A DNA stretch of 42,509 nt from Roseibium aquae (GCF_008711285.1 NZ_VXDC01000020.1:1-42509); one strand, 5' to 3'. Shown: positions 23,993-33,711, counted from the stretch's first letter. The notes: generated by a model not told the origin, from the sequence alone. Made by a program: numbers and translations.

Positions 23993-25007
23993 GGTGCGCC
24001 GCCTGAACGACAGGACAGGCCACTAGATGGCCTGCCGCCCGTTCATGTTCCGCTGGAACTTTGGAACAGGACGGTTGCGCCAAGATGCAACGGGGTGCGA
24101 ACCGGCAACCTGCGGGTGGCTGAACGAGATTGGGCACCGCGCCGGGCAAACCCTGAAGCGCGCCACGCGCCACATCTCGTCTGGGGATCGCTTGCATCAG
24201 CGCCTTGGTATAGGGATGGGCGGGGTCCGTCAGCACGGCGCGGATCGGCCCCTTTTCGACAATGGCTCCCGCATACATGACCGCAACATGGGTGCAGGTC
24301 TGCGCCACAACCCCCAGATTATGAGTAATGAGCACCACGCCCATGTCATGGACCGTGACCATTTGCTTCAGCAGGTCCAGTATCTGCGCCTGCACGGACA
24401 CGTCGAGAGCTGTTGTCGGTTCGTCCGCGATAAGCAGGTCTGGCTGACCGACCAGCGCCATTGCGATCAGCACCCGTTGGCGCATCCCGCCCGAGAACTG
24501 GTGCGGATAGTCGTCCACACGGGTGGCGGCATCGGGGATGCCTACCTCGGTCAGCATGTCGATGGCCAAACGGCGCGCGGCCTGTCTGCGCGCCCATCGT
24601 CCTGCAGTCGCGGGCAGGCCTAGTATTTTGGAATCGTGCCGCGCGGCAGCAAGCGCGACGTCGATCAACTGCGTGCTGATGCGGAAGGACGGGTTCAAGT
24701 TCGTCGTAGGATCCTGAAAGATCATGCCGATACGCCGTCCGCGCAAGGCGCGCATCCGGGGCTCGTCCAGCGTTAAGACGTCTGTTCCGTTCAGCAGGAT
24801 TTTCCCGCGCGTGTATTCGGCAGGCGGGGTGCGCACCAGCCGCGATACCGACAGACCGGTCAAGGATTTGCCGCAGCCTGTTTCTCCGACGAGGCCCCAG
24901 ATCTGGCCTTTCTCGACGCTCAACGTAACCCCCGACAGGACTTTCGCAGCGCCCTCGAAGGAATGCATCGACAGATGCAAATCGCGGATTTCCAGCAACG
25001 ATGCCAT
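23985..25007 (-). CDS. dppD: Dipeptide-type ABC importer ATPase, DppD/OppD
   Basis: A 340-aa ABC ATPase. Walker A is GETGCGKSL, the signature FSGGMRQRVLIAMAL and Walker B LLIADEPTTALD. The C-terminal oligopeptide-transporter motif with Cys residues (GCRFAPRCILAQPSC) may bind an iron-sulfur cluster, as known for DppD. The start MASLLEIRD at 25007 lies 1 bp after the permease stop; the longer upstream frame is antisense-like and runs into the permease. It pairs with the next ATPase. Confidence 0.9.
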   Translation of the reverse strand: MASLLEIRDLHLSMHSFEGAAKVLSGVTLSVEKGQIWGLVGETGCGKSLTGLSVSRLVRTPPAEYTRGKILLNGTDVLTLDEPRMRALRGRRIGMIFQDPTTNLNPSFRISTQLIDVALAAARHDSKILGLPATAGRWARRQAARRLAIDMLTEVGIPDAATRVDDYPHQFSGGMRQRVLIAMALVGQPDLLIADEPTTALDVSVQAQILDLLKQMVTVHDMGVVLITHNLGVVAQTCTHVAVMYAGAIVEKGPIRAVLTDPAHPYTKALMQAIPRRDVARGALQGLPGAVPNLVQPPAGCRFAPRCILAQPSCSKVPAEHERAAGHLVACPVVQAAHHA

Positions 25008-25008
25008 G

Positions 25009-25896
25009 TCAGCGCCTCGCGCGCGGATCGAGCACATCGCGCAATCCGTCGCCCAGAAGGTTGAAGCCGAAGACAGCCATGAACATCGCCAAACCTGGGA
25101 AGACTGCTGTCCACCAGAAATCCGGCATGTAGCTGCGCGCGATGGACAATTGCGTCCCCCATTCGGGCGTCGGTGGGCGGACACCGATCCCGATGAACCC
25201 TAGCGCGGCCACGGTGAGGATCGCAAAGCCCATGTCCAAAGACATCTTGACGATCACCGGCGAGACGATGTTGGGCAGGATATGACGGAACAGAACGCGA
25301 AACGGGCTGGCACCGATCGCCCGAGCAGCGGCCACGTAGACCTCTTCGCGGGCTTGCAGAACCTCGCCGCGCACCAGCCGCGCGTAGCCGGGCCACCACG
25401 CCAGCGCAATCGCGATGATCATGTTGCCGAACCCCGGTCCCAAGGCCGCCGCGACGGCCATTGCTAGGATCAGGCTGGGAAGGGTCAGCATCAGATCCGA
25501 GAAACGCATAAGTACGTCATCGATCCAGCCCCCATTGAACCCTGCCAAGGCGCCCACTATTACCCCCAGAACGGACCCGATAAAGACGACGGCGAACCCC
25601 GCGGACACCGAGACCGGCGTTCCAGCCATGACAAGGGATAGCACGTCTTGGCCCAACTCGTTGGTGCCAAAAGGATGCGCCAGCGACGGCGCGGAAAACC
25701 GGTTCGAGGTATCGACCCCACCGTCGACATGCTCGGGGAAAGGGGCCAGCACCGCACCAAACAGGGTGAAGAAGACAACCGTCGCGACCATGGCGGCCCC
25801 GATCAATGACAGACGGCTTTGGCGAAAGCGGTAAAAGGCTCGGCGCAGGGCCTCGGCCCGCGCGCTTCGCTTGTTGGACAAGTGCCTTTCGATCAT
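25009..25896 (-). CDS. dppC: Dipeptide-type ABC permease, DppC
   Basis: A 295-aa inner-membrane permease. The N-terminus has the OppC_N segment with a first membrane helix (SLIGAAMVATVVFFTLFG) and the NELGQDVLSLVM loop, followed by the BPD_transp_1 domain with about five helices. The EAA-type coupling loop is around AARAIGASPFRVLFRHILPN. Its ATG overlaps the DppB stop by 4 bp. It forms the channel with DppB. Confidence 0.9.
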   Translation of the reverse strand: MIERHLSNKRSARAEALRRAFYRFRQSRLSLIGAAMVATVVFFTLFGAVLAPFPEHVDGGVDTSNRFSAPSLAHPFGTNELGQDVLSLVMAGTPVSVSAGFAVVFIGSVLGVIVGALAGFNGGWIDDVLMRFSDLMLTLPSLILAMAVAAALGPGFGNMIIAIALAWWPGYARLVRGEVLQAREEVYVAAARAIGASPFRVLFRHILPNIVSPVIVKMSLDMGFAILTVAALGFIGIGVRPPTPEWGTQLSIARSYMPDFWWTAVFPGLAMFMAVFGFNLLGDGLRDVLDPRARR

Positions 25897-26900
25897 TGGT
25901 ATCTGACTTTCGGATTGATGACGCCGTAGAGCAAATCGATGACGATGTTAACGCTGATGAACAGCGCACCAATCACCAAGGCGACGCTGACCACGGGCAT
26001 GAAGTCCTGAGCCACTATGGCCGATGTCGCGTAAAGCCCGACGCCAGGCCAGTCGAACACCGTTTCGACCAGAACCGTCCCGCCTAATAGCCAGCCGAAG
26101 TAGAGCCCGATCAAGGTCAGCGACGACGAAATAGCGTTGCGCAGCACATATTTGAAGACGATCAGGCGCGGCGACAGTCCCAAGGCCCGCGCCGTGGTCA
26201 CGTAGTCCTGCTGCATCACTTCAATCGTTGCAGCGCGCATCATGCGCAGGATCGTCGCCAGCGGCGACAGGGACATCGCGATCGCAGGCATGGCAAGATA
26301 ACGACATGCCGTCTGAAAGCTTTCCATGTCACCTGCCAGGAGCGCGTCGATGGTGTAGAAACCCGTCACGCCGGGAGGCGGTTCGAGGATGATCGGGAAA
26401 CGGCCCCCCAGAGGCAGCCACATCAACCACATCGCAAAGCACAGCTGGAGCAGCAGGCCTAGAAAAAAGCGCGGCATCGAGATCGCCGCGACGCTTAGGA
26501 TATTGGACAGGTAATCGGGCCAGCGATTGCGCCAGATCGCGGCCATCAGGCCGGCGGGAATCCCGACGACGATGGCGATCAGAAGTGCGGAGAACACCAG
26601 TTCCAGAGTCGCAGGCAGGTAGGCGGCGAGATCGTCCGCGACCGGGCGCCGAGTGAAGATCGACGTGCCAAAATCACCCTGAGCCAGGCCCGACACATAC
26701 GTCCAGTATTGACCAAGGATCGGCTGATCTAAACCGAATTCCCGCGCTAGCGCCTCGATCTCTTCGCGGGTGGCGTTCGGTCCGGCTGCCAAACCGACAG
26801 GATCGCCCGGCAGCACGCGGGCGATCACGAACATGATGACCGTAAGGCCGAAAAGCACCGGCAGGATCAGCAGGATCCGCCTGAAGATGAACCGCAGCAT
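25893..26900 (-). CDS. dppB: Dipeptide-type ABC permease, DppB
   Basis: A 335-aa permease. It begins MLRFIFRRILLILPVLFGLT, the standard DppB first helix, then the ARVLPGDPV motif and six predicted membrane segments. The coupling loop is TTARALGLSPRLIVFKYVLRN. The ATG at 26900 is chosen over a frame that starts 64 codons earlier because the family begins exactly here. A 71-bp spacer with GC-rich inverted sequence separates it from the binding-protein gene and may lower downstream expression. Confidence 0.9.
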   Translation of the reverse strand: MLRFIFRRILLILPVLFGLTVIMFVIARVLPGDPVGLAAGPNATREEIEALAREFGLDQPILGQYWTYVSGLAQGDFGTSIFTRRPVADDLAAYLPATLELVFSALLIAIVVGIPAGLMAAIWRNRWPDYLSNILSVAAISMPRFFLGLLLQLCFAMWLMWLPLGGRFPIILEPPPGVTGFYTIDALLAGDMESFQTACRYLAMPAIAMSLSPLATILRMMRAATIEVMQQDYVTTARALGLSPRLIVFKYVLRNAISSSLTLIGLYFGWLLGGTVLVETVFDWPGVGLYATSAIVAQDFMPVVSVALVIGALFISVNIVIDLLYGVINPKVRYQ

Positions 26901-26971
26901 AAGCGTCGGACCCTTGGAGCGTGGTCGGTACGGGCACACCGACGGCGGGTGCGCCCGGACGAGGTATCGGC

Positions 26972-28546
26972 CTAAAGCGACAGCGGCCAAGCGTCGACTG
27001 CGTTGGAGGCTACCGGGGTAAAGCTGAAGCCCTGCACCACATCGCGCATGCCCAGAAGGCGCTTCTCGAGTACGCCGAAAATGTCGGGACAATCCGCAAC
27101 CAGCAAGGTCTGCAACTCGCCATAGATCTCGACGCGCCGCGCCGGATCGATCTCGGTGCGCCCGGCTTCGATCAGGGCATCCGCCGCAGGGTTGTTGTAA
27201 ACAGCGTTCTGCCAGCCGCCATTGCGCGATGAATGGTAGGCGGCAAATGCGATGTTGTCAGGATCGCCGTAATTCGCCGTCTGATAGACCGGGAACAGGT
27301 CGGGGAAGGTCTCGGGCGACTGGCACGCAGCCACCATGTCGGGCCAGTTCATAGGCGTGATTTCCAGCTGAATGTTCAACGCCTGCAAGCTGTCCAGCAG
27401 GATCAGCGACCAGCGGCGTTGCTGTTCATTCCCGTTGACATGAACCATCTGCAACGTGATCCCGCCCTCGGGCGTCGCGGTCATAGCCAAATGCTCGCGG
27501 GCCTTGTCCAGATCGGTGCGGTAGATGGCCAGCGCTGGGTTGTGGCCCAGAATGCCGCTGGGCAACGGGCCTATCATCAGTTCCGCATAGCCCGCAGCCT
27601 CGAGCATGCCCTGATAGTTCATCGCATAGGCAATCGCCTTGCGCATGTTGATATCGGCCATCGGGCCGAACTCGGTGTTCATCTTGATCGAGAAAGTGCG
27701 ATACTCCGTTTCGATGACCCGCATGACGCCCGGAGCACTTTCGAGCGAATTCATATCCTCGGAGGTCAGATTGAGCGCGATATGCACTTCGCCCCGCTGG
27801 AGCGCCAAACGCTGGGTCGAGGTCTCGCGGATAATCTGCCAGATCACGCCGTCAAGATTTCCGCCGTTTGCCTGCCACGCGGTTGCCGCGCGATCCAGAT
27901 GATACAGCGCGCCCGGTTCGGCACGACGCACTGTGAACGGGCCGGACCCTGCAACATTGGCTTGCAGATAGGTCGCGCTGTCGTCACCGCCTTCGTTGGC
28001 TTCGGCGGTGGTCTTCGAGACGACGAAAATCCAAGCAATGACCTGAAGAAACGCCGCAAAGGGGCTGGCCAGATCGAAGCGCACCGTGTGATCGTCAATT
28101 GCCGTGATCTGGTCGGGATCAACGATGCCGCGGATCATCCAGCTGTTGCCTTTCGCTAGGCGCAGGGCGCGCTGGTAGGAATAGATAACGTCGGCGGCGG
28201 TGACGGGTGTGCCATCATGGAACACCGCTGCGGGATTCAATGCGAAGGTATATGAACGGCCATTCGCGCTAACATCCCAAGATTGGGCCAGCGCCGGGAC
28301 GGGCTCGGGCGGGTTCCCGGAAACGCGCACCAGCGGGTCGTAAGTGTTGCGCATGAAGAAGCTCGCCGAATACCCGGTTGCAGTATGAGGGTCAAAGTTC
28401 GGAATGTCCTGCCCGGATGCAATGATTAGGATGTTGCGCCCGGATTGGGCGAACAGCTCTTGCGGGAAGGACGTGGCTGCCAAACCGGCGCCGCTGAGCG
28501 CCAGAAAGCTCCGGCGCGTTAGGGTTGAGAGGTCGATCGGGGGCAT
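26972..28546 (-). CDS. Periplasmic substrate-binding protein, SBP_bac_5 family, Tat-exported
   Basis: A 524-aa solute-binding protein of the DppA/OppA family. The N-terminus TRRSFLALSGAGLAATSF is a twin-arginine signal, so it is exported folded through Tat. The body has the family landmarks FHDGTPVTAADVIYSYQR, SGPFTV and YGELQTLLVADCP. AAGGAGAAGCGC precedes the ATG at 28546. It sits between the ring-opening enzyme gene and the permeases, so its ligand is probably the enzyme's substrate or a precursor such as a 5-oxoprolyl or hydantoin compound; this is inference. Confidence 0.9.
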   Translation of the reverse strand: MPPIDLSTLTRRSFLALSGAGLAATSFPQELFAQSGRNILIIASGQDIPNFDPHTATGYSASFFMRNTYDPLVRVSGNPPEPVPALAQSWDVSANGRSYTFALNPAAVFHDGTPVTAADVIYSYQRALRLAKGNSWMIRGIVDPDQITAIDDHTVRFDLASPFAAFLQVIAWIFVVSKTTAEANEGGDDSATYLQANVAGSGPFTVRRAEPGALYHLDRAATAWQANGGNLDGVIWQIIRETSTQRLALQRGEVHIALNLTSEDMNSLESAPGVMRVIETEYRTFSIKMNTEFGPMADINMRKAIAYAMNYQGMLEAAGYAELMIGPLPSGILGHNPALAIYRTDLDKAREHLAMTATPEGGITLQMVHVNGNEQQRRWSLILLDSLQALNIQLEITPMNWPDMVAACQSPETFPDLFPVYQTANYGDPDNIAFAAYHSSRNGGWQNAVYNNPAADALIEAGRTEIDPARRVEIYGELQTLLVADCPDIFGVLEKRLLGMRDVVQGFSFTPVASNAVDAWPLSL

Positions 28547-28608
28547 GCGCTTCTCCTTGCTGGTGCGGCCCGGGCGGATCTGTTCCGTTCGGGGGGGTAT
28601 TCTTGATT

Positions 28609-31600
28609 TCACGCCGTTTCTGCCAGTTCGCTGTCTGGGGTTAGGGCCGTGGGGTGATGGCGACGAACGTAGTCGGGGCTGACATAGCCAAGCCGCAGGT
28701 CGCGCTTGACGAGTTCGGGATCGCGCTGCGCTGGATCGCCGTATCCCGCCCCACCGCTGAGCTTCAGTTCGATGCGCTCGCCGGGGCCGTGCAGTTCCAC
28801 CAACTTTCCACTTCCGCAATCCTCGATGACGCTGCCGTCGGTCGCGAGCACTTTGCCGCTGGCCATGCCTCCGGGCTGTCCGCCGAAAAGACCGGGAATC
28901 GGGTTGGCCACACCCTCGGGGAACACTGAGGCCAGCGTCGTGCAGCCGTCGTCGATCCGCTTGCGGAACACGACCCTCTGGCCAAGCCCGCCTCGATGCC
29001 GTCCGGCACCGCACGAATCTATGACGAAGCCCTTTTCCTCGACCAAGATAGGGGCGCGGCTTTCCATTAATTCTATCGAGGTATTGGCTGCCGAGGTCGG
29101 CCACAATAGTGCCGAATGGCCGTCCTTGTGGTCCGATCCACCCTGTCCGCCCCCGCAAAACAACATGTCGGAATAGAAAATGCCTTCGCGATCTTGACCG
29201 TAGATGTTCGACGCGACTGCCAGCCCGGTGAAGGCCTGGACGGCACCCGGCCGCGCATGCGCGAGCGCCTGAAAGATATTCGGCGCCACATACCAGCCGG
29301 TGCGGGTTCGGATGTTGACCGAGGCCGGATAGGTGCAGTTCAAAATCGAGCCCTCGGGCGCCTTCACCGAAAACTGGCGGTAGCACCCTGCGTTTCCACG
29401 CACCTTGGGGGTCAGCATGCATTTCAGCGGATAGGTCGCATGCGCTGAAGTGTAGTTCAGCGTTGCATTCAGCCCGCCCTGCGGCAGTTGTGCGGGTGCT
29501 CCGTCGAAATCGATTTCCATCCGGTCCCCCACGACGTGAATGGCGACCGGATAGGTCAGGGTCTTGCCAAGGGGGTTGTTGCTGATTGTGGCGCGATAGG
29601 TACCATCGGGGATCGCGCGCACCGCGTCGCGCATCGCACCTTGCGATAGGTCCTGCACAACCTGCGCCAGCGCGACCAAATCCTCCATCCCGTACTCGGC
29701 CATGAAGGCTTCCAAACGCTCGACGCCGATTACATTCGCAGTTACGAAGGACTGTATATCACCGATCACCTGGGCGCCGTTTCGCACATTTTGGGCAATG
29801 ATCCGAAAAAGGGTCTCGTTCGGAACGCCCGCGTCGAACAGCTTCATTGGCGGGATCTGCAGCCCTTCCTCGAAGATTTCGCGGGCCTTCAACGAATCCT
29901 TAGTGCCGCCTATATCCGAGACATGGCCGACCGTTCCTAACAAGCCAACCAGCCGACCGTTCCAGAAGGCAGGGGTAACGACGGCGATGTCGAAGAGATG
30001 CCCGGCACAAAGCCACGGATCGTTCGTCACCAGCACGTCACCTGGTTTCAGAGTCTCTGCAGGGTAGCGTTCCAAAAGCGCCTTCACCGCGCGCGGCAAG
30101 GTTAGATTGAAGACCGGCATCGCGCGCGGGCTGTGCGCCAACGTCTCGCCCTCGGGGTCCAGCAATTCGCAGGCGAAATCCTGCGCCTCGGAGATTACAA
30201 GCGAGAACGCGGTGCGGCAGACCGTTTGCCACATTTCCTCGACGACGTTCACAAGTCGACTCCACATGATCTCCAGCCCGATCGGATCGGCCTCAATCAC
30301 GCGCGCCGCTTCTGCCCGGCTCATCCCAGCGGTAATTCGTGTCACAGCCTCCTGAATTGGGGCTACTTCGATGCAAAGGTTCAGCGTGTCATCGACGCGC
30401 ATCCGGTCCCGCGGACCAAGCACGGTTGTTGCTTCGCGTTCCTCGATTATCGCGGGACCATCGATCCGGCTTCCGGGAACCAGCGCATATCGATCGTAAA
30501 CGGTCGCCTCGTGCATGCCGTCGGCGAACCAGGCGCGGCGTCGGCTTTTGACAAGACCTTCGCCGCCCGCACCCCCGGCGGCTCCGGTGACCGAGATCGC
30601 TGGTTTTGGGCCAATGCAGCGCAGACGAAAGGTCACGATCTCGATGTGCGCGCCTTCGAAAACCTTGGTATACCGTGACTCATAGGCCTTAGCGAAAGCG
30701 TCGCGGATTTTGGGCAGGCTATCAGACCCCAAGAGCCCTGAAGGCAGCTGCACCGAGATATCGTGCATCTGGCCGACAAGACGCATGTCGGCATGGGCTT
30801 CTACGGTAATGTCGCCCGCGCTGACGCCTGCCGCTGTCAGCTGACCGCGCCCTTCGGAGGCAAGATCATGAAGGATCGCGTTTACCGCGTCGGCGTCGAA
30901 GGCGTCGGACAGCTCGACCCGGTACGACCGCGCGCATTCGAAACTGAGCGGAGCGATGAGAAAACCGAGCGCGGATGCCGCCCCTGATGCTGGTGGGATG
31001 ATGACCTCGGCGACGCCCATCGCGCGCGCCACGTTCACCGCATGCGCCGGGCCAGCCCCCCCGAAGGCGACCATCGCATAGTGGCGCGGATCCTTGCCCT
31101 TTTCGATCAGGTGGACGCGTGCTGACGCCGCCATGTTTTCCGCCACGACTTTGTGGATGCCGAGTGCGGCGTCTTCGATGCTCAGCCCCAACGGCTTTGC
31201 AATTGTCGCCACCGCGCGGCGGGCGGCATCCATATCGAGCGTCATCCGCCCGCCCAGAAAAAAGTCCGGATCGTAGTAGCCCAGTACCAGATTGGCGTCG
31301 GTCACCGTAGGCTGCAAACCACCCAGCGCGTAACAGGCCGGCCCCGGGTCCGAGGCCGCAGAGTGCGGACCGACTTTCAGAAGGCCTACTTCATCCAGCG
31401 CGGCGATCGATCCGCCCCCTGCGCCAATCTCGATCATGTCGATCACCGGTGCCTTGATGGGCAGTCCCGAGCCTTTGGTGAAGCGATGGACGCGCGCCGC
31501 CTCCATCATCGGTGCGATCTCCGCACGACCATTCTCGATCATGCAGGCCTTTGCGGTGGTGCCACCCATGTCGAAGGAAATCACATCCGCCCGATCGGCC

Positions 31601-32451
31601 AATTGTCCAAACAGCGCCGTGGCCAAACCACCCCCCGCAGGCCCCGATTCCAGCAAACGGATCGGCAAATCGCGCGCCATCTGAAGGGAGACCAGCCCCC
31701 CGGCCGAGTGCATGAGCCTGAGCGGCCCACGAAAGCCACGCGCCCGGAGCTCGGCTTCGAGACGCTTCAAATATCGGTCCATGAGCGGCTGTACATAGGC
31801 ATTTGCGCAGGTCGTAACCGTGCGCTGATACTCGCCAATTTCTGCCACCACATCCGAAGACAGCGAGATCGACACATGGGGCGCGACTGCGCGGATCAGG
31901 TCGGCGGCGCGGCGTTCATGAACAGTGTTGGCGTAGGCATGCAGGAAAGCGATGGCAATCGCCTCGCATCCCTCGGCCACCAGCGCCTTAGCGGCCCGGA
32001 TGACGCCTGCTTCGTCCAGCGGGGTCAGAACTTCGCCCAGCGCGTTGATGCGTTCTCCGACTTCAAGCCGCAGGTCGCGCGGGGCAAGCGGATCGGGAAA
32101 CGAGACGAATAGATCGTATATATCGTAGCGCTGCTCGGTCCCCATCTCCAGAATGTCACGGAAACCTTTCGTGGTGATCAGGCCTAAGCGCGCGCCTTTG
32201 CGTTCGATGACGGCGTTTGTGACCAGCGTAGTGCCGTGCACCATTTCGCCTAAATCCGACAAAGCGATCCCGCGCATCTCGACCAGTTCTTCCAGCCCTG
32301 TCAGCGCAGCCTCAGCCGGGTCATTGGGGGTGGTTAGACGCTTGTGCAGTGTCACGCTGCCCGCGATGCCGTCATAAAGGATGAAATCGGTAAAGGTGCC
32401 GCCGATGTCGACCCCGACCCGCCAGCGCATCCCATTGCTCGTTCCGCTCAT
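28609..32451 (-). CDS. Fused hydantoinase A/B (5-oxoprolinase family)
   Basis: A 1280-aa ATP-dependent amidohydrolase. Residues 1 to about 700 are HyuA (DIGGTFTDFI phosphate-binding loop at about 15-24, SFDMGGTTAKA second ATPase motif, GAGGGSIA). Residues from about 730 are HyuB (DPIGLEIMWSRLVNVVEEM, TNDPWLCAGHL, GGAGYGDP near the end). Fusion in one chain is the arrangement of eukaryotic and some bacterial 5-oxoprolinases; many bacteria have two genes. Such enzymes open 5-oxoproline, hydantoin or N-methylhydantoin rings with ATP. AAAGGTGA precedes the ATG and overlaps the IclR stop. Substrate cannot be told from sequence. Confidence 0.9.
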   Translation of the reverse strand: MSGTSNGMRWRVGVDIGGTFTDFILYDGIAGSVTLHKRLTTPNDPAEAALTGLEELVEMRGIALSDLGEMVHGTTLVTNAVIERKGARLGLITTKGFRDILEMGTEQRYDIYDLFVSFPDPLAPRDLRLEVGERINALGEVLTPLDEAGVIRAAKALVAEGCEAIAIAFLHAYANTVHERRAADLIRAVAPHVSISLSSDVVAEIGEYQRTVTTCANAYVQPLMDRYLKRLEAELRARGFRGPLRLMHSAGGLVSLQMARDLPIRLLESGPAGGGLATALFGQLADRADVISFDMGGTTAKACMIENGRAEIAPMMEAARVHRFTKGSGLPIKAPVIDMIEIGAGGGSIAALDEVGLLKVGPHSAASDPGPACYALGGLQPTVTDANLVLGYYDPDFFLGGRMTLDMDAARRAVATIAKPLGLSIEDAALGIHKVVAENMAASARVHLIEKGKDPRHYAMVAFGGAGPAHAVNVARAMGVAEVIIPPASGAASALGFLIAPLSFECARSYRVELSDAFDADAVNAILHDLASEGRGQLTAAGVSAGDITVEAHADMRLVGQMHDISVQLPSGLLGSDSLPKIRDAFAKAYESRYTKVFEGAHIEIVTFRLRCIGPKPAISVTGAAGGAGGEGLVKSRRRAWFADGMHEATVYDRYALVPGSRIDGPAIIEEREATTVLGPRDRMRVDDTLNLCIEVAPIQEAVTRITAGMSRAEAARVIEADPIGLEIMWSRLVNVVEEMWQTVCRTAFSLVISEAQDFACELLDPEGETLAHSPRAMPVFNLTLPRAVKALLERYPAETLKPGDVLVTNDPWLCAGHLFDIAVVTPAFWNGRLVGLLGTVGHVSDIGGTKDSLKAREIFEEGLQIPPMKLFDAGVPNETLFRIIAQNVRNGAQVIGDIQSFVTANVIGVERLEAFMAEYGMEDLVALAQVVQDLSQGAMRDAVRAIPDGTYRATISNNPLGKTLTYPVAIHVVGDRMEIDFDGAPAQLPQGGLNATLNYTSAHATYPLKCMLTPKVRGNAGCYRQFSVKAPEGSILNCTYPASVNIRTRTGWYVAPNIFQALAHARPGAVQAFTGLAVASNIYGQDREGIFYSDMLFCGGGQGGSDHKDGHSALLWPTSAANTSIELMESRAPILVEEKGFVIDSCGAGRHRGGLGQRVVFRKRIDDGCTTLASVFPEGVANPIPGLFGGQPGGMASGKVLATDGSVIEDCGSGKLVELHGPGERIELKLSGGAGYGDPAQRDPELVKRDLRLGYVSPDYVRRHHPTALTPDSELAETA

Positions 32452-32457
32452 TCCGGG

Positions 32458-33216
32458 TCACCTTTTTTTGGCTGTCATGTCGCCGAGGGCAGCCGCAACC
32501 TCGGCCGCACCGTTGAGCAACATGGTTTCGATGGATTTGCGTTCCTCGTCTGTCGCCAGCGCCTGCGGATACACGATGCAAAGCGCGACGGCTTCGCTGG
32601 TCTCCGGGTCGCGGACCGAGACGGAAAGGGCATCGACCCCTCGTGTAGATTCTTGGCTTGAGAACGAAACCCCAGTGCTCCGCACCTCTGCAAGCCTCTC
32701 CAGAAGCTCGTCGACCGTCTGTGGCGACAGCTCCGAAGGCGGCGTAATACCCTCCGGAAACATTGCCCGCACTTCGGCGTCGGAATAGAGGGCTAGAAGC
32801 GCGCGCCCAGTGCCGCTGCCGTGTGAGCTGAGCTTGCGGCCGATGCTGGAGACGACGCGAAGCGCGTGGGTGCCGGGCTGATCGCTGACCGCAGCGATCT
32901 CGCCACCAATCAGCTTGCTGACATATCCGGTGTGACCGGTTGCAGCGCTGATCCGAGCGACCGCTTCGGACGCGCGCTCAACAAGGCTCGACGAGCGGCG
33001 ATAGCTGCTGGCGGCCGCGATGACCAGCACGCCCGGGCGATATCGTTTGGTGTTTCCGATTGTCTCTAAAAGCCCCGCATCGCGCATTGCCCTGAGCAGT
33101 CGTGAGGCGTTGCTTTTGGGAATCCCCAGCTGTTCGACCGTATCCGTTACAGTCAATTCCGTGCACTCGGAATTGAAACAACGAAGAACAGAAGCGGCAG
33201 AGTTGAGGATTGTCAT
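32458..33216 (-). CDS. IclR family transcriptional regulator of the hydantoinase operon
   Basis: A 252-aa regulator. The N-terminal winged helix includes LTVTDTVEQLGIPKSNASRL (about 22-41), and the effector domain includes SSHGSGTGRALLALYS. I take MTILNSAAS at 33216 as start; longer frames run into foreign DNA. No strong ribosome site is visible. It is the first gene of the operon, 6 bp before the hydantoinase gene, so it likely controls its own synthesis along with enzyme and transporter. IclR proteins usually bind a small acid related to the pathway substrate. Confidence 0.88.
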   Translation of the reverse strand: MTILNSAASVLRCFNSECTELTVTDTVEQLGIPKSNASRLLRAMRDAGLLETIGNTKRYRPGVLVIAAASSYRRSSSLVERASEAVARISAATGHTGYVSKLIGGEIAAVSDQPGTHALRVVSSIGRKLSSHGSGTGRALLALYSDAEVRAMFPEGITPPSELSPQTVDELLERLAEVRSTGVSFSSQESTRGVDALSVSVRDPETSEAVALCIVYPQALATDEERKSIETMLLNGAAEVAAALGDMTAKKR

Positions 33217-33239
33217 GGAGATAAAAGTTGCACGAAATG

Positions 33240-33251
33240 GAACAATGGTTC
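33240..33251. promoter_or_regulatory. Candidate IclR operator
   Basis: GAAC-AATG-GTTC is a perfect palindrome with a 4-base centre, 24 bp upstream of the regulator start in AT-rich DNA. Its position between the gene and the nearest upstream remnant makes it a candidate autoregulatory site. A matching second site was not found. Confidence 0.35.
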
Positions 33252-33305
33252 TGTTAAATAAAACTTTTGAATCGATTTGCCTTTCTGTCAAGAACTTTGA
33301 GTGAC

Positions 33306-33677
33306 CTGCTTCACGAGCGGTGCCCGGAGAACGGCTGGCTGCTGCTGGTCTATGACGGCGCGACCTGGATCGGCACCACACCGGCGGCGCGGCAGAACAT
33401 GTCGCTGCTCGGCGTCGGCACCACCGCCAACGTCTCGAACCCGTTCTCGGCCAAGCTGAACGCCGCGCTCTGGACAGCGAAGACCGTGGCCAAGGGCGGC
33501 ACCGGCGATCTGTTCTTGCAACTGAACAAGGAGGCCGCAGGCAACGATCTCGGGCTTACGCTGAAGACTGGCTTCGTGACCAAGGCGCTGGTGGGGCTGT
33601 TCGGCTCCGACCGCTTCCGCCTCTCGGTCTCCGCCAACGGCAGCTCTTTCTTCGACGGGGTGAGCGTCGATAAGCCC
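33306..33677 (+). pseudogene. Fragment of a DUF2793 phage tail gene
   Basis: The frame reads GWLLLVYDGATWIG, then NMSLLGVGTTANVSNPFSAK, GDLFLQLNKEAAGND and FRLSVSANGSSFFDGVSVDKP. This is the repeat-rich core of DUF2793 proteins, found at the end of tail modules in Rhodobacterales prophages. The true N-terminus is absent: sequence before 33300 belongs to the IclR promoter. After VDKP at 33677 the frame runs into an IS3 scrap. The expected C-terminal C1q-like part lies at 5642-5881 on the same strand, 27 kb to the left. Confidence 0.55.
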
Positions 33678-33711
33678 ATGCAAAACGGATTTATTGAAAG
33701 GTTCATGTATA
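33675..33711 (+). mobile_element. IS3-family transposase scrap
   Basis: The frame gives PMQNGFIERF, which matches the conserved stretch around the catalytic Glu of IS3-family OrfB (consensus KP-x-QNG-[FY]-[IV]-E-[SR]-F). Only about a dozen codons survive. It joins directly to the end of the DUF2793 fragment, so an IS event probably helped break that gene. Confidence 0.35.

Noticed and set aside
28547..29422. Long upstream extension of the binding-protein frame
   Set aside because: It lies inside the hydantoinase gene in another frame; the Tat signal peptide and ribosome site fix the start at 28546.
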